The position numbers were made by a program, and so were the translations under genes. Of a stretch of DNA of 64,000 bases, positions 29,957 through 40,379 are shown one piece after another; the first letter of the stretch is position 1; every line of letters starts with the position of its first letter. The DNA is from JAEUIG01 sp046349775. Its GTDB lineage: Bacteria; Planctomycetota; Planctomycetia; Planctomycetales; Planctomycetaceae. The notes beneath the pieces are model-generated. The model had not been told where the DNA came from. It saw nothing but the letters and a program-made list of their open reading frames with translations, and did no database searches. The stretch covers positions 1 through 64,000 of the forward strand of contig JAXMBS010000021.1 of NCBI GenBank assembly GCA_046349775.1. Direction: 5' to 3'.

Positions 29957-29980
29957 GCAATTCTGGCCAGCCAGAATTGC
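29957..29980. promoter_or_regulatory. Perfect 24-bp palindrome, candidate operator
   Basis: GCAATTCTGGC and GCCAGAATTGC are exact inverse complements separated by only CA. An 11-bp arm with a 2-bp centre is too tight for an RNA loop, so a binding site for a dimeric regulator is the more natural reading. It lies 167 bp upstream of the autotransporter start and 311 bp upstream of the kinase start. Confidence 0.45.
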
Positions 29981-30201
29981 GTAAGGTGTTGCTGGTTCTT
30001 TCGTTCTGCACACGGATGTGCCATCGCCACCCTTGGCCAACCTTCCCGCAGTCCAGCGGACATTGCCGGTCGATTGACTTGTCGCGGGCTGCGTCCGCTG
30101 CGATGCGGTGTGGATTAACGGCTCACTAGCTGTCAGTGTCGGGAACACTGCCGGGCACACAACCGGCCGGATCGGCGTTCAGGTTGCCCCGCGCTCTCCA
30201 T

Positions 30202-30231
30202 TTGCCCGCGCCGGCATCCGTCGCATACGAT
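30202..30231 (+). promoter_or_regulatory. Possible sigma-70-type promoter for the kinase gene
   Basis: TTGCCC (30202-30207) and TACGAT (30226-30231) are separated by 18 bp, and lie 60 bp upstream of the kinase start codon. The match is moderate, so this is tentative. Confidence 0.35.
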
Positions 30232-30290
30232 GATTTGCTACCGAAACTGCGGTCGACCGCGAATCAGACCCCGTCGGAACGTGCCGATTC

Positions 30291-31865
30291 ATGGCTCCTG
30301 CGCCGAAGAGTCCCCGTCCGGAAGACGTCCCGACGACCGCCATGTCTTCCCTGGACGCCCAGGCCGTCGACGGCCCATCCGCAGACGACATGCGGACCTC
30401 TGATCCCGTCGCGGACAACGCGGAGCCGCAACGGTTGGGTGAGTTTCGCCTGCTCCGGCGTCTCGGATCGGGAGGCATGGCCGAGGTCTGGCTCGCGGAA
30501 CAGACCAGCCTGCACCGGCACGTCGCATTAAAGCTGCTGCGCCGGGAGCTGATGACCGACACGACGTACCTGCGGCGATTTGAAGCCGAGGCAAAAGCGG
30601 CGGCCGGGCTGAATCATCCGAACATCGTGCAGGTGTATACCGTCGGAGCCTACGACGGGCAGCACTTCATCGCGCAGGAATACGTGCAGGGACAGACGCT
30701 CAAGACCCTGCTGATGCGCAAGGGCCCGCTCGGCGCGCAGGTGGCGCTGCACATAATGCGGCAGGTGGCCGCGGCGCTTGTCGCGGCTGCGGAACGCGGC
30801 ATCGTGCATCGCGACATCAAACCCGAAAACATCATGCTCACCCGCAAGGGGGACGTGAAAGTCGCCGACTTCGGGCTCGCCCAGATCACTCAAGGGGAGC
30901 AACTGCATCTCACCCAGGAAGGGGTGACGATGGGGACTCCCCTGTACATGAGTCCGGAGCAGGTGAAAGGCAAGAAACTGGACCAGCGGAGCGACATCTA
31001 TTCATTCGGCGTGACGTGCTATCACATGCTGACCGGACGGACGCCATTCCGCGGCGAGACCGCCGTGGCCGTGGCGGTGCAGCACGTCAATGACGACCCT
31101 GAGCCGTTACGTCAACAGCGGCCGGACCTGCCGCAGGCCATGTGCGACCTTGTGCATCGGATGATGGCCAAGGAGCCGGGGGACCGGCCGGCGGACGCCC
31201 AGGCGCTTGGCAATGACGTGCGACGTCTGCTGAAGGCTTACAAAGAAAGTGGGCCTGCACAGGAAGCTGCGCTGGCCGAGCTGGCATCGACGGGACAGTT
31301 GAAGGCGCATTCCGGCAAGACGCGCACCGTCGCTGTGGCGGTCGCAGCGGCGGTGCTCATGGCAGGTGCGAGCGCTGGCATCGGCTGGATGCAGCGCACG
31401 CCGAGCATCCTGGAGCTGAAGAGCGCTGTTACGGCCGGCGTTGCCAAAGAGGCGACGGCCCAGGAGCAGTACGTGCGGGCTCAATTCTCCGGGGGCCTCG
31501 AGGAAGAATGGAAAGCCGTACTGGATAATTGGCCCGCGAACGATAATGAAAATCATATCTGGCGGATTCGTGCGACGGAGCAACTCGCGTTGCTGTATCT
31601 GAAGCAACCTGAGCGCGCCGACGACGCCCGGCGGATGCTGGATCTACTGCGGACTTACGGCAGCAAGTACGCAGTCGAGGCGACGCTCGGCGACGCGCTC
31701 CTGGCGGCGAGTCACAGTCCGCAGGACAACGCGCGTGCGGAGAGCATTCTGGTCACGTCAAAGTCACAGTTCGACCGGGACCTCACCGGCACGTGGCAGG
31801 AGCGATACATCGACCTCCGCCGTAAGCTGCAACTGGACGGCGGGCCGCCAGACGGCGGACGATAA
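30291..31865 (+). CDS. Membrane-anchored Hanks-type serine/threonine protein kinase
   Basis: 524 residues. A Pro/Ala-rich leader precedes the kinase domain (about 52-325) with glycine loop GSGGMAEV (59-66), ATP-site Lys81, HRDIKPEN (173-180, catalytic Asp175), DFG (193-195) and MSPEQ in the activation segment, so it should be active. After a helical linker comes one membrane helix (about 343-364) and then about 160 residues of TPR-like helices (LALLYLKQPERADDARRML), which would lie on the far side of the membrane as a sensor. The layout is PASTA-kinase-like but without PASTA repeats. Divergent from the beta-helix protein, a possible signalling or envelope link. Confidence 0.93.
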   Translation: MAPAPKSPRPEDVPTTAMSSLDAQAVDGPSADDMRTSDPVADNAEPQRLGEFRLLRRLGSGGMAEVWLAEQTSLHRHVALKLLRRELMTDTTYLRRFEAEAKAAAGLNHPNIVQVYTVGAYDGQHFIAQEYVQGQTLKTLLMRKGPLGAQVALHIMRQVAAALVAAAERGIVHRDIKPENIMLTRKGDVKVADFGLAQITQGEQLHLTQEGVTMGTPLYMSPEQVKGKKLDQRSDIYSFGVTCYHMLTGRTPFRGETAVAVAVQHVNDDPEPLRQQRPDLPQAMCDLVHRMMAKEPGDRPADAQALGNDVRRLLKAYKESGPAQEAALAELASTGQLKAHSGKTRTVAVAVAAAVLMAGASAGIGWMQRTPSILELKSAVTAGVAKEATAQEQYVRAQFSGGLEEEWKAVLDNWPANDNENHIWRIRATEQLALLYLKQPERADDARRMLDLLRTYGSKYAVEATLGDALLAASHSPQDNARAESILVTSKSQFDRDLTGTWQERYIDLRRKLQLDGGPPDGGR

Positions 31866-31915
31866 CCGTTCCCGGGACGCGGCTTTGCGGTGCGCTCTCG
31901 GGTGATTGCCAACAG

Positions 31916-31950
31916 ACACACCCCGGTCGCTGTCGGCAACCGGGGTGTGT
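31916..31950. terminator. Hairpin between convergent genes
   Basis: A perfect 12-bp stem, ACACACCCCGGT (31916-31927) and ACCGGGGTGTGT (31939-31950), with an 11-nt loop. It lies between the stop of the kinase and the stop of the coiled-coil protein, which converge. There is no T tract on either side, so it may be a Rho-dependent end or RNA-stabilising hairpin and not a strict intrinsic terminator. Confidence 0.6.
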
Positions 31951-31979
31951 AGTGGTGGACGCCAGGCCGCAATCAGCCG

Positions 31980-33191
31980 TCATTCTGCCGGCGGCTCAGG
32001 CACGAGCCGCTCGGTCGCGACGGAATCCGTAGTTGCCGGAACGGAGTCGTCGTACTTGGACGCATCGGTCGCGACCCGCTCCCGGTGACGGTCGAGCATC
32101 GTGCGGACGGCCGCGCGGATGTCCGCGTCGTCCAGCCTCCGCAGGTCGCCGAGTTCCGCCAATGGTTTCATTGCGGCGACCGTTTTGGCCACCGTCGCTT
32201 CGAGCAGCATCAGTTCGGTGAGCTGGCGGCGCAACTCTTCAACTTTCTGCAGTTGCAGCGCCAGTTCATCCTGGAAGTCCGCCAGCAGGTCGAGGTTTTC
32301 GACGCCGGCCGCGATCTGACCGGTCTGGCCGGACAGCGACTGCTGCAGGCGGACAAGCTCCGCTGCGTTCTGGCTGGCCGTCTCGATCTGCGCGCCGATG
32401 TTGCCGCTGAGCGAATTGTGGAGGGCCAGCAGCCGTTCGGCGTTGGCCGCTGAACTGTCGGTGTTCTCAACCGACGCCAGGTTCTGCTGCAGGGCGATCA
32501 GACGCTCAGCGGACTGCTGTGCGGCGTCTGTGCCGGCGGCTGCGACCACCAGCCGCTGCTGCAGCGCGTCGATTCCGTCGAGTGCATTGCGCGCCGCGCC
32601 GGTCCCTTCGGTAGTCGCAATCAGTTCTTGCTGCAGATTTGCGATATTCGTTACGACCGCGCGGGAAGCCGCGATGTCGGCCTGCTGGATGTCGGCGGCA
32701 GCGCCCAGCGCCACGACGTCCTGTTGGAGGGAGTCGATCTGCTCAATGGCCCGCTGGACTTGTCCCTGCCGATCGCGGGTCGCGATCACCTGGCCGGCCA
32801 GTTCATCCCATCGCGTGACGATCTCGCCGGCGGCAGTTGCCCGCTCGGCGTTGATCTCAAGAGCACGTTCCACGTTGATCAGGGAATCGAGCGCCGCCTG
32901 AGCGGCGTCGACCCTGGCGCCTTGCGCGATGAGCGCTCCCAGCAGATTGTTGGCGTGCGCGGCGTCGGCGGTTGTCCCGGCCAGTTGGTGCAGGTTCGAG
33001 TCGAACAAGCAGACCCGGCGCTCCAGTTGTTTGATTTGCGCGATCAGTGGTTGAGTCGTTTGGAAGTACAGGCCGGCGAACCCGAGGGCGGCACCGGAAA
33101 TCAGGCTGGGCCAGTGACAATGACTCAGGAACCCGAAAACTTGATCACGAACGCTGGCAACCTCTCCCTTGGGAAGGATGCTATCGGTCAC
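31980..33191 (-). CDS. Membrane-anchored coiled-coil protein
   Basis: 403 residues, intact. A short cytoplasmic N-terminus is followed by one hydrophobic helix (about residues 27-47, PSLISGAALGFAGLYF), then about 300 residues of uninterrupted helix with repeating heptad-like units of the kind LQQ-L---A-GTDAA (for example DALQQRLVVAAAG, IALQQNLASVENT, LVRLQQSLSGQTG). These units recur about every 25-30 residues, so the rod is internally repetitive. The acidic C-terminal tail is Pro/Glu-rich. No enzyme motif is seen. A structural or tethering role in the cell envelope is plausible. Convergent with the kinase gene. Confidence 0.8.
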   Translation of the reverse strand: MTDSILPKGEVASVRDQVFGFLSHCHWPSLISGAALGFAGLYFQTTQPLIAQIKQLERRVCLFDSNLHQLAGTTADAAHANNLLGALIAQGARVDAAQAALDSLINVERALEINAERATAAGEIVTRWDELAGQVIATRDRQGQVQRAIEQIDSLQQDVVALGAAADIQQADIAASRAVVTNIANLQQELIATTEGTGAARNALDGIDALQQRLVVAAAGTDAAQQSAERLIALQQNLASVENTDSSAANAERLLALHNSLSGNIGAQIETASQNAAELVRLQQSLSGQTGQIAAGVENLDLLADFQDELALQLQKVEELRRQLTELMLLEATVAKTVAAMKPLAELGDLRRLDDADIRAAVRTMLDRHRERVATDASKYDDSVPATTDSVATERLVPEPPAE

Positions 33192-33501
33192 AGTGTGCTC
33201 CTTACGGACTGTTCAGTAGAAACGGTGAAAGCGAAAGTAGCGGGGCGGTGGCGATTGTGGCGAAGTCCGACGCGCCCAGATTTGCGCGGCCGGACAGGTT
33301 TGGCTGACCGCTGCACCTTACTAGGTATCGCCATTTTCACTGGTGGAGATTGCCTGTTCGGGAGGGATTCAGGAGGCGTTGCGATTGTGCTCCCGCGCAA
33401 CCGGAACGACGCGCGCGACGGGACCAGGATCAATGAAATCCGGCGTCGACTCCGGGTAAGCTGAAGCGGCCGAAAACCGCGACAATTCCGCGAGAGCTGT
33501 G
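33192..33501. other. Intergenic gap between divergent genes
   Basis: A 310-bp gap holding the upstream regions of the coiled-coil protein and the GNAT acetyltransferase. Nothing specific was recognised: no dispersed palindrome, no clear promoter pair. Confidence 0.35.
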
Positions 33502-34026
33502 ATGCAAACAGCGCAGATCAACGTCCGCGCCGCCAATCCGTCCGACCATGCGGCGATTGTCGAATTCAACCTGCAACTCGCGGCGGAGACTGAGGATAAG
33601 ACGCTCGACCGCGAGCGATTGTCATGCGGCGTCGCGGCGCTGCTCGCCGATCGTGCGAAAGGGCGCTACTTCGTTGCGGAGGTCGACGGCACAGTCGTCG
33701 GCCAGATGATGCACACCGGGGAGTGGAGCGACTGGCGAAACGGCATGTTGTGGTGGCTCGGCAGCGTGTACGTGACGCCGGAGCATCGGGGTTGCGGCGT
33801 GTTCCGCCGTCTATTCGAACATGTGTTGGCGCTCGCCCAGGCGGATCCCACGGTGGTCGGCCTGCGGTTGTATATCGATCAGGACAACTCGGCAGCGCGG
33901 CAGGTGTACGCGCGGATGGGGCTGGGGCCGGCGGGATACGACGTGTTGGAGCGGATGTGGGACGACGAACGAGCACCCGTCCACAATGACAGCAGCCCGA
34001 CTCCTGCGGAGCCGCCGGGCAGCTGA
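33502..34026 (+). CDS. GNAT family N-acetyltransferase
   Basis: 174 residues from the ATG at 33502 (a GTG three bases earlier is in frame). The acetyl-CoA-binding motif A is visible as LGSVYVTPEHRGCGVFRRLF, with the usual V-x-x-x-x-R-x-x-G pattern, and motif B includes LRLYIDQDNSAARQVYARMG. These features place it in the GNAT superfamily; the acceptor (protein, amino acid, antibiotic or other) cannot be told. It stands alone, convergent with nusB. Confidence 0.88.
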   Translation: MQTAQINVRAANPSDHAAIVEFNLQLAAETEDKTLDRERLSCGVAALLADRAKGRYFVAEVDGTVVGQMMHTGEWSDWRNGMLWWLGSVYVTPEHRGCGVFRRLFEHVLALAQADPTVVGLRLYIDQDNSAARQVYARMGLGPAGYDVLERMWDDERAPVHNDSSPTPAEPPGS

Positions 34027-34051
34027 GTGTTTTAGCTATCGGACGCCTGAC

Positions 34052-34477
34052 CTACTCCACCGTCGCCGACTCGCTGCGCTTTGCCGGCGGGACGAGCTTG
34101 TCGAGAATCCCGTTGACGAACTGCGCCGACTGGTCGCTGCCGAACTTTTTAGCGAGTTCGAGCGACTCGTCGATCACGACGCGGTGCGGCGTGTCGGTGT
34201 GCAGGAGCTCGAACGCGCCCTGCCTGAGGCAGTTACGATCGGTGCCTGCCATCCGGGCCAACTTCCAGTTATGGGCGACGGCCTGGATCTGTTCGTCGAG
34301 CTGCGGGCGGAACTCCATCACGCCGGCAAAGAGCTGCCAGGCGAAGAGCTGCAAATCGTGATCCGGCAGGCGCTCGGCGATCATCGTGCGCACGGTGCGG
34401 CCGTCCACATCCGGGTTGAGATCGACCTGAAACAGCATCTGCAGGGCGATCTCGCGGGCTTTACTCCGACGTGCCAT
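34052..34477 (-). CDS. nusB: Transcription antitermination factor NusB
   Basis: 141 residues, the normal size for NusB. MARRSKAREIALQMLFQVDLNP is the conserved RNA-binding N-terminus. It forms a heterodimer with NusE (S10) on boxA RNA and prevents premature Rho termination in rRNA operons. It is the last gene of a same-strand cluster coaE-rho-ribH-nusB; ribH and nusB are neighbours in many bacteria. The gap to ribH is 151 bp with no clear element. Confidence 0.95.
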   Translation of the reverse strand: MARRSKAREIALQMLFQVDLNPDVDGRTVRTMIAERLPDHDLQLFAWQLFAGVMEFRPQLDEQIQAVAHNWKLARMAGTDRNCLRQGAFELLHTDTPHRVVIDESLELAKKFGSDQSAQFVNGILDKLVPPAKRSESATVE

Positions 34478-34628
34478 GTCCTGACGTGCCTGTATGCAAA
34501 ATCACGGGCCGAGTCCCTCCGGGACGCCGCCGTGCTGAAAGTTGTTCTCCGGGCGCAGTGATGAAGTTCACACCCGGGCAAATCGCGCGCCGCATTTCGG
34601 CCGGGAAGGCAAGGGCCGGCGGGCGCGG

Positions 34629-35111
34629 TCACATGATCGGCGGGCTCAGTTTTCGCAGCAGTCCGACCATTTCGAGTGCCGCCAGCGCCGCCTCGCACCC
34701 CTTATTCCCGGCGCTGCCACCGGCGCGGGCGAGTGCCTGCTCCATGTTACGGCACGTCAAAACGCCGAACAAGATGGGGATTCCGGTGTCGATCCCGATC
34801 TCCATGATCGCCCGCGAAACTTCGGTGTTGATGTACTTGTGATGCAGCGTCTCTCCCTGCACGACCGCCCCCAGACAGATGATGGCGGCAAACCGGTGGC
34901 TGCGGGCGAGGGTGTCGGCGATCAGCGGAATCTCAAATGCGCCCGGCGCCCAGGCGACGGTGATATGGTCATCCGCGACGCCGTGCTCGCCCAGCGTGGC
35001 GAGGGCGCCGTCGAGCAGCTTGCGGGTCACCACATCGTTGAAGCGCGCGACGACGATGGCGAATTTAACGCCCGCAGGAGTTTTGAGATCGCCTTCGAGG
35101 ACGTGCGGCAT
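34629..35111 (-). CDS. ribH: 6,7-dimethyl-8-ribityllumazine synthase
   Basis: 160 residues. Condenses the dihydroxybutanone phosphate and the ribitylamino-pyrimidine to lumazine, the penultimate step of riboflavin synthesis. Characteristic blocks: FAIVVARFND, WAPGAFEIPLIA, CLGAVVQGETLHHKYI (substrate pocket with the catalytic His) and PILFGVLTCRNMEQA. It starts 12 bp after the rho stop codon, so the two are almost certainly co-transcribed. No FMN riboswitch is seen before it, consistent with transcription from the rho side. Confidence 0.96.
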   Translation of the reverse strand: MPHVLEGDLKTPAGVKFAIVVARFNDVVTRKLLDGALATLGEHGVADDHITVAWAPGAFEIPLIADTLARSHRFAAIICLGAVVQGETLHHKYINTEVSRAIMEIGIDTGIPILFGVLTCRNMEQALARAGGSAGNKGCEAALAALEMVGLLRKLSPPIM

Positions 35112-35122
35112 GATCAGCGGCG

Positions 35123-36583
<1,461 letters not shown>

Positions 36584-36711
36584 TTCAGGACTTTCGTGGG
36601 CAACGCCCGGGGAGGGAGGGTCGAAGTGTTCGCGGTCGAGGTTGGCGGCCGATCGCTTCGCTCGCAGGATGCTGTGCCGCCGCATGTGGCCGGACGACGG
36701 GGAGGTTGACG

Positions 36712-37371
36712 TTAGTGTCGATGTCCGTGTGTGTCATCGCCGCCGAGGTGATGGGTGCGGCGCCAGTCATTGTACCAGTCAAGGAATTGCCGTCCGGCCC
36801 GTTCGAGGGAATCGGAATTGTCAATCGTCACGTCTGCTGCGGCTCGTTTGACGTCGAGCGGCAGTTGGCTGCTTTCGCGTCTCGCCAGCTCTGCGGCAGT
36901 CCAGTTTCGGGTTTTCAGGATACGTGCCAGTCGTACTTCGGCCGGAACATCAACAAACACCACTGCGTCGCAAACGTTCTGCCAGCCTGACTCCAGCATC
37001 ACGGCCGCATCCAGGAGGATTAATTCGTGCTTCTGACCCGCATCGGCAATTTGCTGCTCGAGGTCTCGACGAATGACGGGGTGCACAATCTGTTCGAGTT
37101 GACGACGCGCGGTCTGCTCGGGTTCGCCCGGGCCGAACACCAGGGCGGCCAGACGGCCGCGGATGACGGCGCCCGACTCATCGAATACGCCTGATCCAAA
37201 GGCTTCGCGAAGGCTTTTCCGAACTTCCGGTTGTTGCAACGCTCGATGGCCCGCTTCGTCCGCGTTGATCACTTTCGCTCCGAGCGTGTTCCCGACCCAG
37301 TCCGCCAAGGCGCTCTTGCCGGACCCGATGCCGCCGATGAAACCCATCACGTGAAACCGGCGACCGCTCAT
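36712..37371 (-). CDS. coaE: Dephospho-CoA kinase
   Basis: 219 residues. Phosphorylates dephospho-CoA, the last step of CoA synthesis. The P-loop GGIGSGKS is at residues 13-20, INADEAGHRAL is the substrate-proximal region, LLDAAVMLESG matches the central family block (normally LLxxxPLLFE), and ARILKTRNW is the lid region. The C-terminus is His-rich. It is the first gene of a run followed by rho, ribH and nusB on the same strand, with 128 bp before rho. Confidence 0.94.
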   Translation of the reverse strand: MSGRRFHVMGFIGGIGSGKSALADWVGNTLGAKVINADEAGHRALQQPEVRKSLREAFGSGVFDESGAVIRGRLAALVFGPGEPEQTARRQLEQIVHPVIRRDLEQQIADAGQKHELILLDAAVMLESGWQNVCDAVVFVDVPAEVRLARILKTRNWTAAELARRESSQLPLDVKRAAADVTIDNSDSLERAGRQFLDWYNDWRRTHHLGGDDTHGHRH

Positions 37372-37828
37372 CGGATGCGGCTGTCTGGTGGCACGAACAC
37401 GCGTTCATGCGGGACGCGCAGCGCGGAAGGACTCCGCACAGGCGCAGGAAAAAATGGATTCTCGAGAAACAACACGTGGAGTTGGGCATCGGGAGACCCG
37501 CCTGCTCTCTGGCAGGCACTGCGGACTTCTCGATGCAAAGCCCCGGACGGGGCCACGACGGCAGACCTTCCTTGCAAACTGGGTCGCAACGATCCTTCAA
37601 CGGGCGAGACGAGAGAGGGCTCTCAAGGTGTGTAGACATTATGCTGTCTGACGCAGGGCCGGTTGTCAATCCTCTGTCGCCGAGCGCCCCCGTTTTTTTT
37701 CGGGAGCCAGCAAAAAACCCCGCGAAATCCGTGCATCCTTGCCATTGTCCCTTGAGAAGCGGTTGCGGTCGGTTCCGTGAAATATCCGGGACATCCCGAT
37801 AGTCTCACGATCGAAAACTACGACACTC
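37372..37828. other. Divergent intergenic region upstream of coaE and the glycosyltransferase
   Basis: A 457-bp gap. A T8 tract flanked by CCCG and CGGG lies at about 37687-37702, and CGGGACATCCCG (37787-37798, 5-bp arms) lies about 30 bp before the glycosyltransferase start. TTGACA and CATAAT occur on the minus strand near 37670-37645 but with 20 bp between them. No gene is supported. Confidence 0.4.
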
Positions 37829-39070
37829 ATGCAATTCCTCTGTTCAACGTTCGGCAGCGCCGGTGACGTGTTTCCGATGCTGGGCCTCGCACTGGCGCTG
37901 TACGAGCGCGGGCACGAGATTCTGTTTGTGACGAACGGCCATTTCGAGTCGCTCGTGCGCGGACATGGGCTGCCGTTCGAACCGCTGGGGACCGAAGCAG
38001 ACTATCAAGCCAGCATCAGCAATCCCGATCTGTGGAATCCGCGGCGGGCGTTCGGTCACGTGTTCCGATCGTTCGGGCCGTTCCTCAAGCGGCAGTATGA
38101 GATCCACACGCAGCATGCGGGCAAGCCGGACGTCGTCGCGCTGACGAACTGCCTCGGCTTTGGAGCGTTTGTGGCCCGCGACAAGTTTCACATCCGCACG
38201 CTCACGGTGCACTGCCAGCCGGCCGTCGTCTGGAGCGACATCGAGCCGCCGACGCTGCCCGGGATCATGGGGCCGCGCTGGCTGAAGAGCCTGATGTACA
38301 CGCTCGGCGAGAAATTCGTGATCGATGGCGTCGTGTGCCCGTTCCTGAATCCCTGGCGCCGCGAACTGGGCCTGCCGCCGGTCAAGAAGATCACGCGGTG
38401 GTGGAATTCACCGGACGGTGTCCTGTGCATGTTTCCCGACTGGTACGCTCCGCCGCAGCGCGACTGGCCGCCGAATCTGGTGCAGACCGACTTTCCGCTG
38501 TGGAACGCGAACTCCAATGCCGGCCTGAGCGCGGACGTCTCCATTTTTCTCGAACAGGGCGACCCGCCGATCGTGTTCACACCCGGCTCGGCGAACGTGC
38601 ACGGCGCGGAGTTCTTTGGTGCGGCCGTCGAGGCCTGTCATGCTCTGCGACGACGTGGAATCCTGCTGACGGAATTTCGCGAGCAGATTCCGGCCGCGCT
38701 GCCGGACACCGTAAAACACTTCGCATATGTTCCGCTCGATCTGCTCCTGCCGCGCTGTGCGGCGTTTGTGCACCACGGCGGAATCGGCTCGACATCGCAG
38801 GCGCTGCTGGCGGGAAATCCGCAGGTGCTGATGCCGCTGGCGCACGACCAGTACGACAACGGCACGCGGGTGGAGCGGCTGGGGGTCGGAGCGTCGATCC
38901 CGTCGCCGAAGTTCAATGGTGCGCGGCTGACCGAGGCGCTGCGAAAGCTATTGACGTCGCCATCCGTCGCGTCGGCCTGCCGTACAGCGGCGGCAAAGCT
39001 GGTGCAGCGCGACGGACTGGCCCGATCGGCCGCGGCGATCGAACGGCTCTGCGGTCTGCGGGCGAGTTGA
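37829..39070 (+). CDS. UGT-type (GT1/GT28-like) glycosyltransferase
   Basis: 413 residues of GT-B fold. The N-terminus MQFLCSTFGSAGDVFPMLGLALAL with GHEILFVTN is typical of sterol / polyketide glycosyltransferases of the UGT group, and the C-terminal donor-binding block reads FVHHGGIGSTSQALLAGNPQVLMPLAHDQYDNG, with the conserved HHGG-x-G-T and HDQ. It probably transfers a sugar to a lipid or small hydrophobic acceptor. There is no signal peptide. Convergent with the AI-2E-type permease; no other sugar genes are close. Confidence 0.92.
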   Translation: MQFLCSTFGSAGDVFPMLGLALALYERGHEILFVTNGHFESLVRGHGLPFEPLGTEADYQASISNPDLWNPRRAFGHVFRSFGPFLKRQYEIHTQHAGKPDVVALTNCLGFGAFVARDKFHIRTLTVHCQPAVVWSDIEPPTLPGIMGPRWLKSLMYTLGEKFVIDGVVCPFLNPWRRELGLPPVKKITRWWNSPDGVLCMFPDWYAPPQRDWPPNLVQTDFPLWNANSNAGLSADVSIFLEQGDPPIVFTPGSANVHGAEFFGAAVEACHALRRRGILLTEFREQIPAALPDTVKHFAYVPLDLLLPRCAAFVHHGGIGSTSQALLAGNPQVLMPLAHDQYDNGTRVERLGVGASIPSPKFNGARLTEALRKLLTSPSVASACRTAAAKLVQRDGLARSAAAIERLCGLRAS

Positions 39071-39107
39071 GCGCGACGCCTGCCGAGGCATGAACTGCGG
39101 TCGCTGA

Positions 39108-40250
39108 TCACGCCCGCGCCGACTGTTCGTCGGTTCCCATGAGGATCGCAATCCACCGTGTATCGGCGTTGCTTTCGAGCATGATCTTCACCGCCATCGT
39201 CAGCGGCACGCTGATCAGCATGCCGATCGGTCCCAGGACCCAGCCCCAGAAGACGAGCGACACGAAGACAACCAGCGTAGACAATCCGAGGCCGCGTCCC
39301 ATCCAACGCGGCTCCACGAGATAGCCCATCACGGCGTTAACGACCATGTAGAGAACTGCGGCGGCAACCGGCAATTTGAAATCCCCTTCCGTCTGCAGGA
39401 TGGCGAGCACCAGTGCCGGAATTGCCGCCAGCACTGAGCCGATGTTGGGTACAAAGTTCAGTAGGAACGCCAGCAATCCCCACAAGAGTGGGAAGTCGAT
39501 GCCCAGCAACCAAAGCCCGACGGCGATCGGCACGCCGGTCATGAGGCTGGTCCAAGTTTTGATCGCCAGGTAACGGTGAATCTCCGTGACGATGCGTCCG
39601 AGGTCCTGCGTTCGGCGCGCGGCTCCGGGAGAAATCATCTGCAGCTTTTGCGGCAGCGCCGCTCCTTCTGCCAGCAGCAGAATGGCCGTGATGAGAATCA
39701 TCAACGCCTGGCTGAGCATGCCCCCCGTCGTCCGCAGAGCACCGATGAAGTGCTGCATCAATGCGTCGGGATTCGCCCAGTCGGACCAGAGCGAACGGAG
39801 ATCGTCCACGCGCATTTCCGCCAGCCACGCGTGCTTGTCGACCTGTGCTTCTAGGCGCGCGTTCCACTGTTCCGCCAGGCGCTGCGCCCGCGGCTCGTAC
39901 GTCGTTGGCCATTCTCGAACGAAACGATTAACGGCGCCGGCAATCAGCCCGCTGAGAACGACCGTCACGACGACGAGCGCGGTCAGCGCCAGGGGCAAGG
40001 TCAGCCAGCGGGGAACGCCGCGCTGGCGCAGCCACGCCAGAGGCAGCGCGCTCAGGATGGCCACGAAGACCGCCATGAGGAACGGCACCACGAGGGCGGC
40101 GGCTGCGCGCAACCCGGCGATGATCACGACCAGTGCCGCTGTCCCGAGCAGGATGCGCAATCCGGAACTGAACACGCCCGGGTCCGCCGTGGCGGGAACC
40201 GTCGCCGGTGGAGTGGTCGTCGTGGCAGGGGGAGGAGACGTGGTGGCCAT
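39108..40250 (-). CDS. AI-2E family transporter / PerM-like permease
   Basis: 380 residues with about seven or eight membrane helices. A Thr/Pro-rich N-terminal extension (residues 1-25) precedes the first helix. The hydrophobic pattern (ILLGTAALVVIIAGLRAAAA, VPFLMAVFVAILSALPLAWL) and the C-terminal block PVAAAVLYMVVNAVMGYLVE and GRGLGLSTLVVFVSLVFWGW match the AI-2E / PerM exporter family. Substrates in planctomycetes are unknown; the family name comes from E. coli TqsA. Confidence 0.9.
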   Translation of the reverse strand: MATTSPPPATTTTPPATVPATADPGVFSSGLRILLGTAALVVIIAGLRAAAALVVPFLMAVFVAILSALPLAWLRQRGVPRWLTLPLALTALVVVTVVLSGLIAGAVNRFVREWPTTYEPRAQRLAEQWNARLEAQVDKHAWLAEMRVDDLRSLWSDWANPDALMQHFIGALRTTGGMLSQALMILITAILLLAEGAALPQKLQMISPGAARRTQDLGRIVTEIHRYLAIKTWTSLMTGVPIAVGLWLLGIDFPLLWGLLAFLLNFVPNIGSVLAAIPALVLAILQTEGDFKLPVAAAVLYMVVNAVMGYLVEPRWMGRGLGLSTLVVFVSLVFWGWVLGPIGMLISVPLTMAVKIMLESNADTRWIAILMGTDEQSARA

Positions 40251-40379
40251 CGTTGGGCGCCGTCCGCAGATTCACCACTACTCTGAGCGATCGCCTGCCG
40301 GTTCCACAACTCAGTGCACCGCGAATTCTCGCAGCCTCTGCCGGACGATCGGCAGCTTCGGGAGCGATTCGACCGCAAC

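Larger units (their letters stand above)
29791..30290. other. Divergent regulatory region between the autotransporter and kinase genes
   Basis: A 500-bp non-coding region between divergent genes. It holds a perfect 24-bp palindrome (29957-29980) and a possible promoter for the kinase (30202-30231). The remaining sequence shows no coherent ORF. Confidence 0.5.

Noticed and set aside
37640..37675. Possible coaE promoter (TTGACA and CATAAT on the minus strand)
   Set aside because: The spacer is 20 bp, outside the usual 16-18, so the pair is not convincing.
37687..37702. CCCG-T8-CGGG as an intrinsic terminator
   Set aside because: The T run is the loop and not the tail, the stem is only 4 bp, and no gene ends there.
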